The notes below the pieces were generated by a model. The model was given only the letters and a program-made list of their open reading frames with translations. It did no database searches and had not been told where the DNA came from. Positions 1 through 9,901 of a DNA stretch of 64,000 nt are shown piece after piece (within the stretch, counting starts at the first letter, position 1; every line of letters starts with the position of its first letter). Origin of the DNA: Perkinsus olseni (taxonomy: Eukaryota > Perkinsozoa > Perkinsida > Perkinsidae); contig JABANP010000116.1 in assembly GCA_013115135.1 (NCBI GenBank), positions 1 through 64,000 of the forward strand. The letters run 5' to 3'. The translations under genes and the position numbers were made by a program.

Positions 1-1606
1 GTATCTTAGGTCGAAGCGTGCAAGATTCATGAGAGCTCTGGTAGTTACGAGTTTGGCGAATCATATTGAGAGGTTGAAGAGCGACATTGTTGGGCTGCAG
101 CATGAGTTGGCGAAGGCGAGGAATGAAAACGTTGCGGTGAGAGGAGGGAAAATTGTGGAATTTTTCTGAAAAATTTAGGAAAATTTTTCGGAAAATTTTG
201 GATTTTTTTATGGGTAACTTGGGAGATTTTCGGAAAAAATACAAGTCGGGAAAAATTAGGAAAATTTCGCGGAAAATTTCTGGCAGAAAAAAAAGGAAAT
301 TACGACTGAAGGTATTTGATTTTTTGTAGTTGCATTTGAAGTACTCGAAGTTGCAGTCGACGGACTCGCGTGGAGAAATTGCAAGATTGCAAGATGAGGT
401 TGAGAAGTTGACCGGCGACTTACGAGCGGTGAGAGAAGCATCCCTAGCGGGATTTACGATGGTAGTGGGTTGGGAGGGATCGAACCGGGGACCTTTCGAT
501 TACCCACTTTTAGGGACGGAGGCCGCAGGAGAAATTCGGCGGGGACGGTTCGGTTGAGTATTTCGCGGATCCGAGCAAGTCGCTCTTAGCGGTGAACTCA
601 ACGGCAGTTGCCGGGTGAGGGAAATCGATCAAAATCGATCGGCTGATCGATTTGGACTTTCAGTGCGACATCGGCTGATCCGACGCTAGCGCACTTGCAA
701 ACAGCGACGACTTTATTGCAGGTCAAATGCAGGGTGCTGGTATCGAACCCGGGACTTCACCATTTTTAGGCACAAGTTTCGGAGGCTTACAGAATGTCGA
801 CGGAGCTCCGCGGAATTTCCGGAAAATCAGAAAATTTTTACCGACCGACGGTTACTACGGGGGATGGTGTTGAGGGAGGTAGAAAAGGGGGAGGGGGTAT
901 TTTTCTTGAGAAAATTATAATTTTTCGTGGGAAGGATGGAAAAATTAATTTTTTCCCGCGTAAAGTTGGTGAAATTCGGATTGTGGCGATGATTTTTTGG
1001 GTGGTCTCGTGCGATATCGTAAAAAATGAAAAATACAAAAATTTGATTTTCCTGTTTTTCCATTTTGTTACAGGCACGTTGAACTCGGTTCACGGAGAGA
1101 GATGGGGAGTTGACAAGCATCTAATGGCGACAGATATCTACGGCGGTAGAAAGCGTGCGCCCTGGTGATCGATTTGTCGATTGATGTGCTAGGTGTCTTT
1201 CCGGCTGATGCGTATCGTTACAATTATAATTATTTTCCGTCACCGGAAGCACCGAAGGAAGCAGCAGATGGTGGAGGAAAGGGCCTCAACGGTAGGACGT
1301 ATCTTAGGTTGAAGCTAGGAAGATACGGATGAGGTCGTTGTTTTAGTGATGTTTGCTGGGGGGAAGAATGAGAGGAGAGCGTCTAATTTCAAATCTGGCG
1401 GTGAATTTTCGAGTAACCGCAGTCATCGTCAAGCGATTGTTGCATCGTCCGGAAGCGCAGCGGGTCGATTTAATTCGACTAAGACGTCGGGGTCAAGGAA
1501 AGGGAGTCGTCAAGGGTCGGTCGTCGTCGGTGGTGATGGGAGAAAGCAGTCGTTGGCGAGTAAATATTTATCGGATCGAAAGAGTTATGTGTCGTCCAGA
1601 GGGTAG
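1..1606 (+). CDS. Coiled-coil protein, 3' part of a multi-exon gene
   Basis: The gene enters from the left edge. Two exons are clear: one ending at 136 (reads ANHIERLKSDIVGLQHELAK and onward) and one at 330-428 (33 codons, LHLKYSKLQSTDSRGEIARL and onward). Both show the heptad pattern and Glu/Lys/Arg content of a coiled coil and end at GT donors. Later exons include one around 1210-1298 (Tyr/Pro rich). It joins across a short intron (about 1299-1344, holding a hairpin introner) to a Ser/Gly/Arg-rich tail that ends with TAG at 1604-1606. The exons between 430 and 1200 are not resolved; that stretch holds two tRNA T-arm-like pieces (near 470-510 and 730-760). No family is recognised. A cytoskeletal or vesicle-tether role would be a guess. 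Confidence 0.45.
1299..1344 (+). repeat. Hairpin introner forming most of an intron
   Basis: A short intron is filled by the recurrent element GTATCTTAGGTTGAAGC ... AAGATAC followed by a GAGGTCG tail. The outer 7 bases pair as an inverted repeat. The same element recurs in both orientations across the introner regions. Confidence 0.65.
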
Positions 1607-1612
1607 GAAGTT

Positions 1613-1653
1613 GACCTGTTTTGTATCTTGCATGCTTGAAGCTGAGATATGAT
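1613..1653 (-). repeat. Hairpin introner, reverse orientation, between two genes
   Basis: TTGACCTGTTTTGTATCTTG ... GAAGCTGAGATAT is the reverse complement of the hairpin element seen at 1299. It lies just after the stop codon of the coiled-coil gene. Confidence 0.55.
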
Positions 1654-1758
1654 GGTCCCTTTGATGTGACAAATTTTTATACGGTGTTGAGAAAGGAGAT
1701 GTTTGGTTTTGGGATGGAAATCGATCAGGTGATCGATTTGGTTCAGTTGGTATTTATC

Positions 1759-3063
1759 ATGTCGCCCCCCTGTCCTCCGTCCGAATTTTGCTCCACTTTT
1801 TCTACGGGCGTCGGAATGGGCACTCGAGCGGTTTGGGAAATTCGTGAAAAATTGGGAGCGAAAAATATCTTTTCGAAGGGACCTCGGCAGAGAATTTATT
1901 TTGATCATGCTGATGGGTTGGAGGGAGTTCTCATAAGGAGTATCTTTCACAGGAAAAGATATGCCTTAACCTCATGCTGGCTTCGGCGGAAGAGGTCGAC
2001 CTTTCCGAGTCGATCAGCGAAAAGATATGCGATGAATTGGGCGAGTTGGATTGGGAGGAAATTGGTAGTAAAGTTCGATTGGCGATGGGAGTTGAAATCG
2101 ATCACGTGATCGATTTTAAGGTCGAGACTCAGCGCAAGGGCAAAAGATTCTCGGGCGTATCTTCTTTTGATATTACTCGAGCTGTCGCGGAAAAGGTATC
2201 TTTTATTTCTGGCGGACGATGGAGAGGTCGAGTTAATCCGAAACCGGCCGTGGTGATAAGAATCTTTATCAATGACGATTGGATTATTGTGGATGTTCCG
2301 GTGATGGGGAGAATCGATCGATCGGGCGGGCGAAAATGCGTCGGACTGGCTAGCCCTGTGGCATGGGCTATGAATAAACAGGCGAGGTCGACCATGGATT
2401 TTATGGGGCTGAAAGATACGCGAGATTTGATAATTTTGGATCCTTTCTGTGGCACGGGTGCGACGATTTTTGAGCGGAGCGAAGCGAAGCGATGGGGAAT
2501 CGGAATTGATTCGGAGAAAAATTTCAGATTGAGAAAATTGATGAGTAATTCGGCGTATCTTTCGGAGGTCGACGTCGATGGTATCTTGGGAGATGGTCGG
2601 AGGTTGTGCATGCGGAAAGATACTTTTGATGTTATAATTTCCGACCTTCCCTTTGGCGTGCAATGGTGCTCGGAAGATACGCAGAAGTTGGAGGATCTCT
2701 ATCGATTAGCTCTCCCTGAGTTTGGGAGACTGTGTAGAGACAGTGGCGTGATGGTAGGTGAAATCGATCACGTGATCGATTTTATAAGTATCTTTTTAGG
2801 TTCTATTGACAAAGGAATCTTTGGTTGATCTTGTGATGGAATCTTTGAGCTCATCATGGACGGTGGTTCATATCAGAAAGGTCAAACTGGGGGAGATGCC
2901 GTCGGCCATTGTAACGATAGTTTCTCGAAAAAATGCAGAAAAATTCCCAAAGTTTAGCGGAGCGAAGCAGAGATTTGACTGGGAGAGTATCCAAGGTCGA
3001 TCCGAGTGGGCGGCATTGAAGTGCAACTTGAGACCGCCTTTGGAGCCGATTGGGTATCTTTGA
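1759..3063 (+). CDS. THUMP-domain class I RNA methyltransferase (THUMPD2/3, Trm14-like)
   Basis: The predicted role is SAM-dependent N2-methylation of guanosine in tRNA or snRNA. This is known for the family and not shown here. From ATG 1759 the N-terminal exon ends in a HADGLEGVL-like segment, as THUMP methyltransferases begin. The next part reads RKGKRFSGVSSFDITRAVAE, matching the conserved THUMP core. The catalytic domain shows motif I LDPFCGTGATIFE, an acidic D-G-R-R stretch and motif IV SDLPFGVQW (D-x-P-F-G). A 46-bp intron at 2754-2799 joins in frame to VLLTKESLVDLVMES and on to a stop at 3061-3063. The junction near 1940-1975 is unresolved: the frame changes and no clean GT-AG pair restores it. 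An in-frame 33-bp palindromic insert sits at about 2088-2120. Confidence 0.75.
2095..2116. repeat. Palindromic element inside methyltransferase coding sequence
   Basis: A perfect 22-bp palindrome AAATCGATCAC/GTGATCGATTT interrupts the THUMP core exactly between KVRLAM and VETQRKGKRF. It is identical to the palindrome in the bona fide intron at 2754-2799. It is open in frame, so it is either translated as 11 extra residues or is a 33-nt intron with odd borders. Confidence 0.7.
2754..2799 (+). repeat. 46-bp intron made of the AAATCGATC palindrome
   Basis: GTAGGTG, the palindrome at 2761-2782, then a TATCTTTTTAG acceptor make up the whole intron of the methyltransferase gene. Removing it joins GVM to VLLTKESL in frame. 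Confidence 0.8.
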
Positions 3064-3417
3064 TCGATTTGGGAGACTTGAGTCGGAGGAGATGCGGGGA
3101 AGGGGGAAAAGATATTTTTAAACAAATATTATTTTTATTTGAAATATCAAATTTTGGTTGTTATGAATGGATCGATCTTCTGTAGATTTTCAGACAAAAA
3201 ACGAGATTTTCGGGGAATTTTGCGAAAAAAACGAAAATTTTTCCGAAAATTATTTTTGGTGCGAAGAGGAGAAAATGAAATATGACGTACGAGTTGACGA
3301 CGAGACACTTTTTTCGGTGAAAAAGCTGGTCATTTCTTGGGAGCGGAAGTTGACTGAAATCGATCGCGTGATCGATTATTGTGGTTCCCATAGTGTTGTT
3401 TGATTTTCCCGGTTTGT

Positions 3418-3769
3418 ATGTTTACTCCCAACGCGGAGAAGACGGTTGAAGGGCAGCAGCAAGAGGAGCCAATCTCCATGGAGGATCTTCAGGAGGGAAC
3501 TCCTGTGCAGAGCAAAGGTAACCCTTTCCGTATCTTCCTTGCTTCAACCTAAGATACCAGAGAGTAATTTAGTTGAATCGATCGCGTGATCGATTTGAGT
3601 ATCTTTAGGTAACCGTAGATGTCTTGAATTGGATTCGGATGCTCTAGTATTTGATGGTGATGATGACGAAAGTCGAGATGTCCTCAGTCCTCTCGGTCAG
3701 GACCACCACCAACCTTCTCACGGTAGTAAGGGGAGAAGGAGAATCTCAGTGACCGAAATTTATCGTTAA
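3418..3769 (+). CDS. Small acidic/polar protein, 86 aa, two exons
   Basis: Exon 1 (3418-3517) and exon 2 (3609-3769) join in frame through a GT-AG intron of 91 bp. This gives 86 residues beginning MFTPNAEKTVEGQQQEEPIS and ending GRRRISVTEIYR. The middle is Asp/Glu rich (DGDDDESRDVL), the tail basic. The intron carries a reverse hairpin introner and a copy of the AAATCGATC palindrome. Its two ends share the 7-bp direct repeat GGTAACC, as expected for an inserted element whose target duplication supplies the splice sites. No domain is recognised. The start was chosen as the first ATG of the open frame. Confidence 0.55.
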
Positions 3770-3960
3770 TTTCGTTTATATCTTATTTTCGTGAGTAAAA
3801 ATTTTACGGTTTTTTTCGTTGTAATATTATCATTTTTGGGTCTATTATGATGACGATGAGTTGATGATTTTTTTCACCAGCGAAATTTATCGTTAAACTT
3901 CGTAAAATTTATGTTTTTTTCGTGAGTAGTAATTTTACGATTCTTTTCGTGGAAAATTAG
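3755..3960. repeat. AT-rich non-coding stretch with an imperfect direct repeat
   Basis: The unit CGAAATTTATCGTTAA ... TTTTCGTGAGTA occurs at about 3755-3830 and again at about 3888-3955. I see no exon with coding character between 3770 and 4415, apart from a third palindrome copy near 4330-4350. Confidence 0.5.
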
Positions 3961-4415
3961 TAATAATTTGGTAGTTCGGGGACGCCGAGGCCCGCGGCCC
4001 GAGGGTGTTGTTATAAGTATGATGGTGTAAACGGCAGAAATTATTAGACGAAAATTCGGTGTAGTTGTTGTCGTGATTAAAAATTTTCCGAACTTTATTT
4101 ACTGCAAGATGCGCAATTTTTTTTCTCTGTGAGGATTCCGTTTCTCCATTTTTTTGTGGAATATTTTTTTGGTTGGAGATGATGGGGAGGAGGTTGTTAT
4201 CATCATAATGATGATGAGCGTGAGGTAGCAGATTCGGTTGTTGATTCTGGTTGATAATTTTACAATTTTTCTTCGCTGTGAGAAGGCGAATCGTTTATAT
4301 AGTATTTTGAGGATGATCAGTGGGTGATGAAATCGATCAAGTGATCGATTATATCTTTGATGTTTATAATTTTTTCTAGAGTCGTTTTCAGATTTTCCGA
4401 CAGCTACGTTCGCGC

Positions 4416-6570
4416 ATGGCGGGAGCGGGAGTAATGATAACCCCGAAGGAATCTTCTTCCAAGGTCGACCATCACGGAGAGGTCGAGGGTGGTGCAAAAG
4501 ATACGCCTGGTGATTGTGGTGGAGATCATTCGATGTTTACGGCGCTGTTGACGCCGGGCGGAGGGGACGAGAAGGAAGGGGATATTTCTAATGGGAGGTG
4601 GGGAGAAAGTCACACCTTCGATCCCGGCATGCTGCATTTTTAGTACTGCTGTTGGTGTAACGCCGACTCCGAAAAAGGAATCTTTGACAAGTCCACCGTG
4701 TAGGTTAACCTATGTTGTGCAAGGTTGACTGAAAGATATGTTCCTTAGCTACTCCTGCGCGAGCGCAAACCTTGGTTATCTTCGATTGGGACGATACCAT
4801 TTGCCCGACCACGTGGGCGAAGGTGAACGGGCTGAATGTAATAACGGGGAGTTTTCAACAACTCTCAAAATACAGGATTGAATTTAACATGACGGGTTGT
4901 TGTAATTCAGAAGTTAACTTTTCGGTAAAGTTTACTTAGGGAGTATCTCTATAACCCCCGACTTACGATCATGAAAGGACGAGAAGATATTTTTCGACAA
5001 TTTCAGTGGTGAAGATATTTTTTTCAAAATTTATTTTATCGAAAATATTAACGATTCGCTCGCACCTGGGCAATACGGTTCAATTTACTTTGCATATCTT
5101 TACGAGTATGAGCATAACGTAGAGAAAAGATATTTCCTCTCACCTTGGAAAATATTTTCAGAAAATTTCACATAAAATTATTTCCGATTTTACTAGTTTT
5201 AGGTTTGCGACCCGTTTGTACCGGAGCAATTCATCGACCCTTTGGCGGAGTTGGCCGAAATGGCGGCGAAGATGATCAGAGTCGCGGCGTCGTTAGGGAA
5301 AGTGGTCATAGTAACGAACGCTCAGGTAGGGAGGGAAAGGGCGTGGGTTCGATCCTCGGCGGGGGTATTTTATTTTCTTCAGGACGGATGGTTCGAGCTG
5401 TCCTGTCGTAAATGGTTGCCTTCTTTGGAGCCCCTGTTTCAAAATTTGGCGGTGCAGATTTGCAGCGCTCGGAGTAATATGGGCGGCGGAGCGAAGCGTT
5501 GAGAAATTGTAAGGAGCAGCAAGATTGCAAGATTTTGTTTGTCTTAGGTGCATTCGAGCATAGGGGTATTAAAAGTCCAGCTGGGTGGAAGGCTCATGCT
5601 TTTAGGGATATTATTGATGGTCAAAGATGTGAGTATCCAAATCGATCGCGTGATCGATTTGGTGATCTTCTAGGTGCTACGCCAATCAGCGGAGTGGACT
5701 TGCAGTTGGTTGAGCAACCATCAAGTGCCGCGGTTAACTTTTGGAATAGTTCGGCGATGCACAGGTGAGTATCTTAGGTTGATGCTGGCATGACATAGGA
5801 TTGAAAGATATCTGATGCATATATCTTAGTATATTAAGTGCGCACAGCGAAGATTTCTGAGGAATCTTGGGTTGATGCCAGGTCATGGCGGAATGTGATA
5901 TCCATCGGCGATTCCCCACACGAACGAGAAGCCCTGATGAGAGTCACTCTGGGAAATATACCGACGAGGAGGACGGCAAACAGCTGGTGCAAAAAGCGCG
6001 CGCCTGGCTGATCGATTTTACGGTTTTCCGATTCAGGATGAAGTCTGTGAAGTTTCTATTGAAACCGGATTTGACGCAGTTGGGAAACGAGATTCAACTT
6101 TTGACGGATTCTCTGGGTAGAAAAATGGAGGGGCCGGGGATCGAACCGGGGATCTCCCTGGTTGAAGTGAAAATAAGTGTTTTTGTTGGTTTATTGGAGT
6201 GCTGATTTGGAGCGTATCTTAGGTCGACCCTAGGCAGTTACACAATCGCTCGATTGAGCGTTTTTAGAACATTGGGTTTGAATAACTAAGACGAGCGGGC
6301 TAGACTATGGGGCGTATCTATGGTTGACCCTTGACAATCACAAAATAGGTCGGTTGATATCCAATTTTTGATCAAGTATTTACCGGTGGGTTGGATCGAT
6401 CCGGGGACCTTTGGGATGATAAATGGTTTCTTTCAGAGCATATCGTAAAACACGACGGTGCCCTCGACCTCGAGCTGCTCACCAACGAAGCCACGCCGCC
6501 GGAGGTTGCTGAGCCGATCGGAGGGGAGGAAGGGCGGAGCGAAGCGATGCAGGAATGCGAAAATTCATGA
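4416..6570 (+). CDS. HAD-superfamily hydrolase, 346 aa, ten exons
   Basis: Exons 4416-4597, 4644-4699, 4749-4837, 5203-5325, 5383-5482, 5548-5628, 5674-5764, 5882-5986, 6037-6116 and 6437-6570 join without a stop into 1041 bp. All four HAD motifs are present: I, VIFDWDDTICP (nucleophile Asp92, Asp94); II, VVIVTNA (Thr147); III, Lys198 in AGWKAHAF; IV, SIGDSPHERE (Asp251). The enzyme should use an aspartyl-phosphate intermediate with Mg2+; the substrate is unknown. The first 80 residues are Gly/Ser/Pro rich and look like linker. One intron (5483-5547) is GC-AG; the rest are GT-AG. The start ATG is the first in the open frame, and an upstream non-coding exon is possible. It is a fine example of how the introner families sit in a single gene. 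Confidence 0.85.
5326..5382 (+). repeat. 57-bp intron holding a tRNA T-arm-like piece
   Basis: This HAD-gene intron contains GGGCGTGGGTTCGATCCTCG, a match to the T-arm and B-box of a tRNA gene, and little else. Its borders are GTAGGG and TTCTTCAG. Confidence 0.65.
5483..5547 (+). repeat. GC-AG intron with GGCGGAGCGAAGCG and AATTGCAAG motifs
   Basis: The intron starts GCGGCGGAGCGAAGCG and carries a GAGAAATTG ... GCAAGATTGCAAGATT piece that recurs elsewhere (8375, 13525; reversed at 8760 and 53380). GC-AG borders are the only ones that keep SARSNMG joined to AFEHRGIK. Confidence 0.6.
5629..5673 (+). repeat. 45-bp intron made of the AAATCGATC palindrome
   Basis: GTGAGTATCC, then AAATCGATC GCG TGATCGATTT, then GGTGATCTTCTAG. 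The element is the entire intron of the HAD gene at this point. Confidence 0.8.
6117..6436 (+). repeat. 320-bp intron with two tRNA-like pieces and two hairpin introners
   Basis: Between exons 9 and 10 of the HAD gene lie GGGGATCGAACCGGGGAT (about 6136, T-arm read backwards), a hairpin introner (GTATCTTAGGTCGACCC, about 6212), another (GTATCTATGGTTGACCC, about 6314) and a second T-arm-like piece (GGATCGATCCGGGGACC, about 6393). Confidence 0.65.
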
Positions 6571-7684
6571 AGTAATACGGGGGAGGGAGGGAGGGCGGAG
6601 CGAAGCGATTCATGAGTGCTAAAAATTCGTGGTCAGTAATAGAGGGGAGGCTGTGTGGGAAATTTTTCGTGGTCAGGTTGTCGCGCGCCACGAAATTGCG
6701 TCGACTAATTTGTATAGCTAACGGGGTTGGGAGTTAAGATTGTTTTGGTATGGATGGTGGTTGTGGTGAAATCGATCAGCTGATCGATAAAAGATACGTT
6801 ATGTTTATGGCAGTCATTGGTTTGTATTGCACGATATTATCATCACTGTTTGATAGGACGCGTTGGGTTGGTAGAATTACTGAAAACGTTGAGAAAGTGC
6901 TAGTGATGTCGAGTTTTCAAGATTTCAATTCACTGGGGGAGGCTATGGATCAATTGAGTTAGGCTGACGGGTGGAGTGGGGAAAATTCACGAAAAAATCG
7001 GGAAAAAACTGAAAAATTTGGAAATTTTTCTACTGTCGAATGAATTTTTCTCTGTCTGATTTTCTTCGACGTGGGTTTTAAGTTTCGTCGTCTTTTGAAA
7101 CGTTTACTGTGCACAATGATTCTCGTGACTGATTCTGTGTTCACCCAGCTTCGACATAAGATACGCTTCACGTCGGCTTCTATCATGCCCTCGGCGTATC
7201 CAAGGTTGACTCGTGCATGGCACACTTCTCGAAGATACGAGCGCTCTCGTGTCACCGTTCTAGGTTGGGGGTGCGCCGGTTTCCTTGGGTGCGACTATCT
7301 GATGAGGGTGAGGGTGTAGCGTCTGTCTCTGTGGTGCTAGCCCTGAGCTATTCTGTATCTTGCGTGCTTCAACCTTGGATATTTGGGTACATCTCTCTGA
7401 GGGTGGAACTCCCGCGCGCCAAGAATTTTCGTTCGGGAGAGATGAAACGGTTGAGTGTTTCACATAAACCGAGAGCGCATCTTTATTTCTGTCGGCTGCA
7501 CGGGTCAACCTTGGATATGCCGGAATTAACACTCCTCTAGAATCCAGTCATGTCCTCGCGTATTTGTTCTCCTCATGCGAGAGGTCCCCGGATCTATTCC
7601 TTGGTGGAGCATCGCCGCGGGTAGGAGAATCTTTAGGTCGAGCGTGCAAGATATACGTTGAGGTCGAAGATTCGCTCTTTCACG
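6571..7684. other. No resolved gene; scattered introner elements
   Basis: Contains GGCGGAGCGAAGCG (6596), a palindrome copy near 6770-6790, and hairpin elements near 7195 and 7345-7375. Possible exon material lies at about 7265-7310 and 7395-7540, but I could not join it into a convincing protein. Confidence 0.4.
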
Positions 7685-8361
7685 ATGTCTGTAGCTACCT
7701 CTACCAGATCTGCTTTGGTGCCGCGCCTTCCTCTTGCTGATGCGAGGAGGAAAATACTAATGCGGAGGTCCTCCCTGAATGTAGGTCCTGGGGATCGAAC
7801 CCGGGTGCATCGATAGACGCGAAGGCCTTTGAGAGGTATCTTTCACAGCTTGACCTATAACAAGAAAGGTCAACCTGCGAAAGATTCCTCCATATTTAAA
7901 TCTTCGCTGTGCGCAGAGGCCCGTCAAAGATATTTCCTTTTCCTTAGGATACGATCATTGCTTCGCCTCCAAGGTCGAGTAGAAGGACCATCATCGTTAC
8001 GGACGACAGCAACGCTCCGCTGTAATTTTGTCGCATGTTTACCATTTTTGTTAGCGGAGCGAAGCTCTTTTTTGAGGTCCACTTCATCATCACAGAAATC
8101 TGAGATTCTACGACTCCCGGCTTTGGTCGTTCGTCAACAAGGGAAGAAGGTCGAGCGTTGTCACTCGGCGCGATCGACAACCAGGCGTCTCGAGTAGGAA
8201 GGGAATCTTGCTCTCTTGCTTCGACTTGCATTTCCTCAATTTTGTTTAGACTGTCTTGCGATCTTGCTCTCACTTGCTTTTCCTCAGAATTTTGGTTGAG
8301 TCTTCTGGTGACTTCCTGACGTTACCCCCGTCATCAGCACGCAAGGAATCTTCCACTTCAT
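7685..8361 (+). CDS. Unknown short basic protein, tentative
   Basis: An ATG at 7685 opens MSVATSTRSALVPRLPLADA and onward, to a GTAGGTCC donor near 7782. The following intron holds a T-arm-like piece (GGGGATCGAACCCGGG, about 7790) and a hairpin element. An acceptor TGCGCAG near 7918 leads to a basic, Leu/Arg/Ser-rich reading. A last exon at about 8280-8361 reads ILVESSGDFLTLPPSSARKE and ends in TAA. Exon limits in the middle are guesses and no family is seen. Confidence 0.3.
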
Positions 8362-9294
8362 AAGGTAAGTGCGTTGCGAAATTGCAAGATTTCCCAAGAG
8401 TGCAAGATTTACCCAAAGATACTTTCAGGTATTGAATTTACTGGTCTGATATCGATCAGTTGATCGATTTTATCTTTTTCCATTTTTTACTTGACCGCTG
8501 CGTAAAATCGATCGGCTTTTTATTTGATAATTTTGGTGCACAACCCTGCATTAAAAAGTCGCAAATTAATGTCGCCGGGGATCGAACCCGGGTGGAAGGA
8601 TTACCGCAGCTATTTATTTCTCACGACACTTAACGCTATATATAGATTATTATTTTATGCTTTGATTGCGGCTGGTGTTTCTAAATCGATCAGCAGGGCG
8701 AGCGCTATCGTCGATATCGTTCAGAATTGAAGTTATTATCTTGGAATCTTGCCCTCACTTGCAATTCCTCAACGTTGTAATTACTGATTGGGAGTCTTTT
8801 GAGGTCAGATGAATTTCATTGAAGTATGAAGGTTTCTTCGATGAAGTTTGTTGTAGTATCTTTTCATGCTGGCATTTCGTGTTGAGCTTAGTTAAATAAT
8901 TCAACCTATTTTGTATCTTCCCGTGATGGACCTTAGATACTTGCCGGTTTAGACAGACCATGTTACTTGTCAAATTATTGTGGGTAGGTATCTTTGCATT
9001 CCATGGTTAGCACGGGTCGACCTAAGATTCCCCAGGATCATAGACGGCACTATTGCGGCCCTGTTTCTTTGCAATGTCGAATTCAGGAAGAGTTGATAGC
9101 ATTAGAGGTCCCGGGTTCTGATCCCGGCAAGGAGCAAATTCAAGAACCATTTTCGACGTCCAACGATATTTGTGCAGAAATGAAAGATTCCTTGATAGTT
9201 CATGCTCGGATTTCACGGGTTAACCTGAGAAGGACTGTGGTGTGGCGTTGTTGGTATCTTTCGCAGCGGAAAGATTTTTTCAAACTCCTCTGAT
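8362..9294. other. Intergenic or intron stretch rich in short elements
   Basis: Holds GCAAGATT-type repeats (8375-8410, 8750-8775), a palindrome copy (about 8453-8472), T-arm-like pieces at 8575-8600 (GGGGATCGAACCCGGG) and 9108-9132 (CCGGG-loop-CCCGG stem intact), and a reverse hairpin element near 8905-8940. No convincing exon was found. Confidence 0.4.
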
Positions 9295-9741
9295 ATGCCC
9301 CTCGCTGGGATGATCGATCCTCAAGTTGAGCTCACTGGTCTGTCGACGAATCTTAACAAGGAGGTAGGAGTATCTTCTGCGAGTGCGCACAGCGAAGGTT
9401 TTTTGGGACTTCAGAAATCCCGTAGCTCAACTCACCATCCAAGACTTCTAATAGTAGAGGACGATGAGAAACTCGGGACGGGGTAAGGACGGCCGCACAA
9501 CCTATTTCGTATCTTACTCGCTTCGACCTAGGATATCTTTCAGGCCCTTATGTTGTCTCCCATTAGTTGGCCGCCATCTCCGCCATAACGCAGCCTCGCG
9601 TGGTCTCATCACCGGAAAACCAGAAGGCGACAAGTGAGTTAGCTTGAGGTCACCAACTTCAAACGTATCTTAGCTCGGACCGTGCACCCTATGAAATATG
9701 TCGGCGCAGGCTCAAGATATTTTACCGTTCCTCCCAGTGAA
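9295..9741 (+). CDS. Unknown protein of about 85 aa, tentative four-exon model
   Basis: Exons 9295-9363, 9415-9482, 9544-9633 and 9710-9741 join in frame through GT-AG introns of 51, 61 and 76 bp, giving MPLAGMIDPQVELTGLSTNL and onward. Exon 2 includes PRLLIVEDDEKL, which resembles the first strand and acidic pocket of a response-regulator receiver domain. The following exons do not continue that fold, so I do not call it. The intron at 9483-9543 holds a reverse hairpin introner. The model may instead skip the TGA at 9739 by another intron. Confidence 0.35.
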
Positions 9742-9901
9742 AAGTGGAACACCTTCTCCACGATGTTCGGTGATTTTCAGTTCTTCCGTGGACTTAGCTC
9801 GGCTTTTCAGCGGCCTTTCTCCACCGTGTGGGAGTATCTTTAGGAATCTTTCCACCACTCAGGTTGAGCTCGAGTTCGACAGAATCTTCCAGATCGGTTA
9901 G

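Noticed and set aside
9415..9482. Two-component response regulator from the reading LLIVEDDEKL
   Set aside because: Only ten residues fit; the following exons have no phospho-acceptor Asp or receiver-fold pattern.
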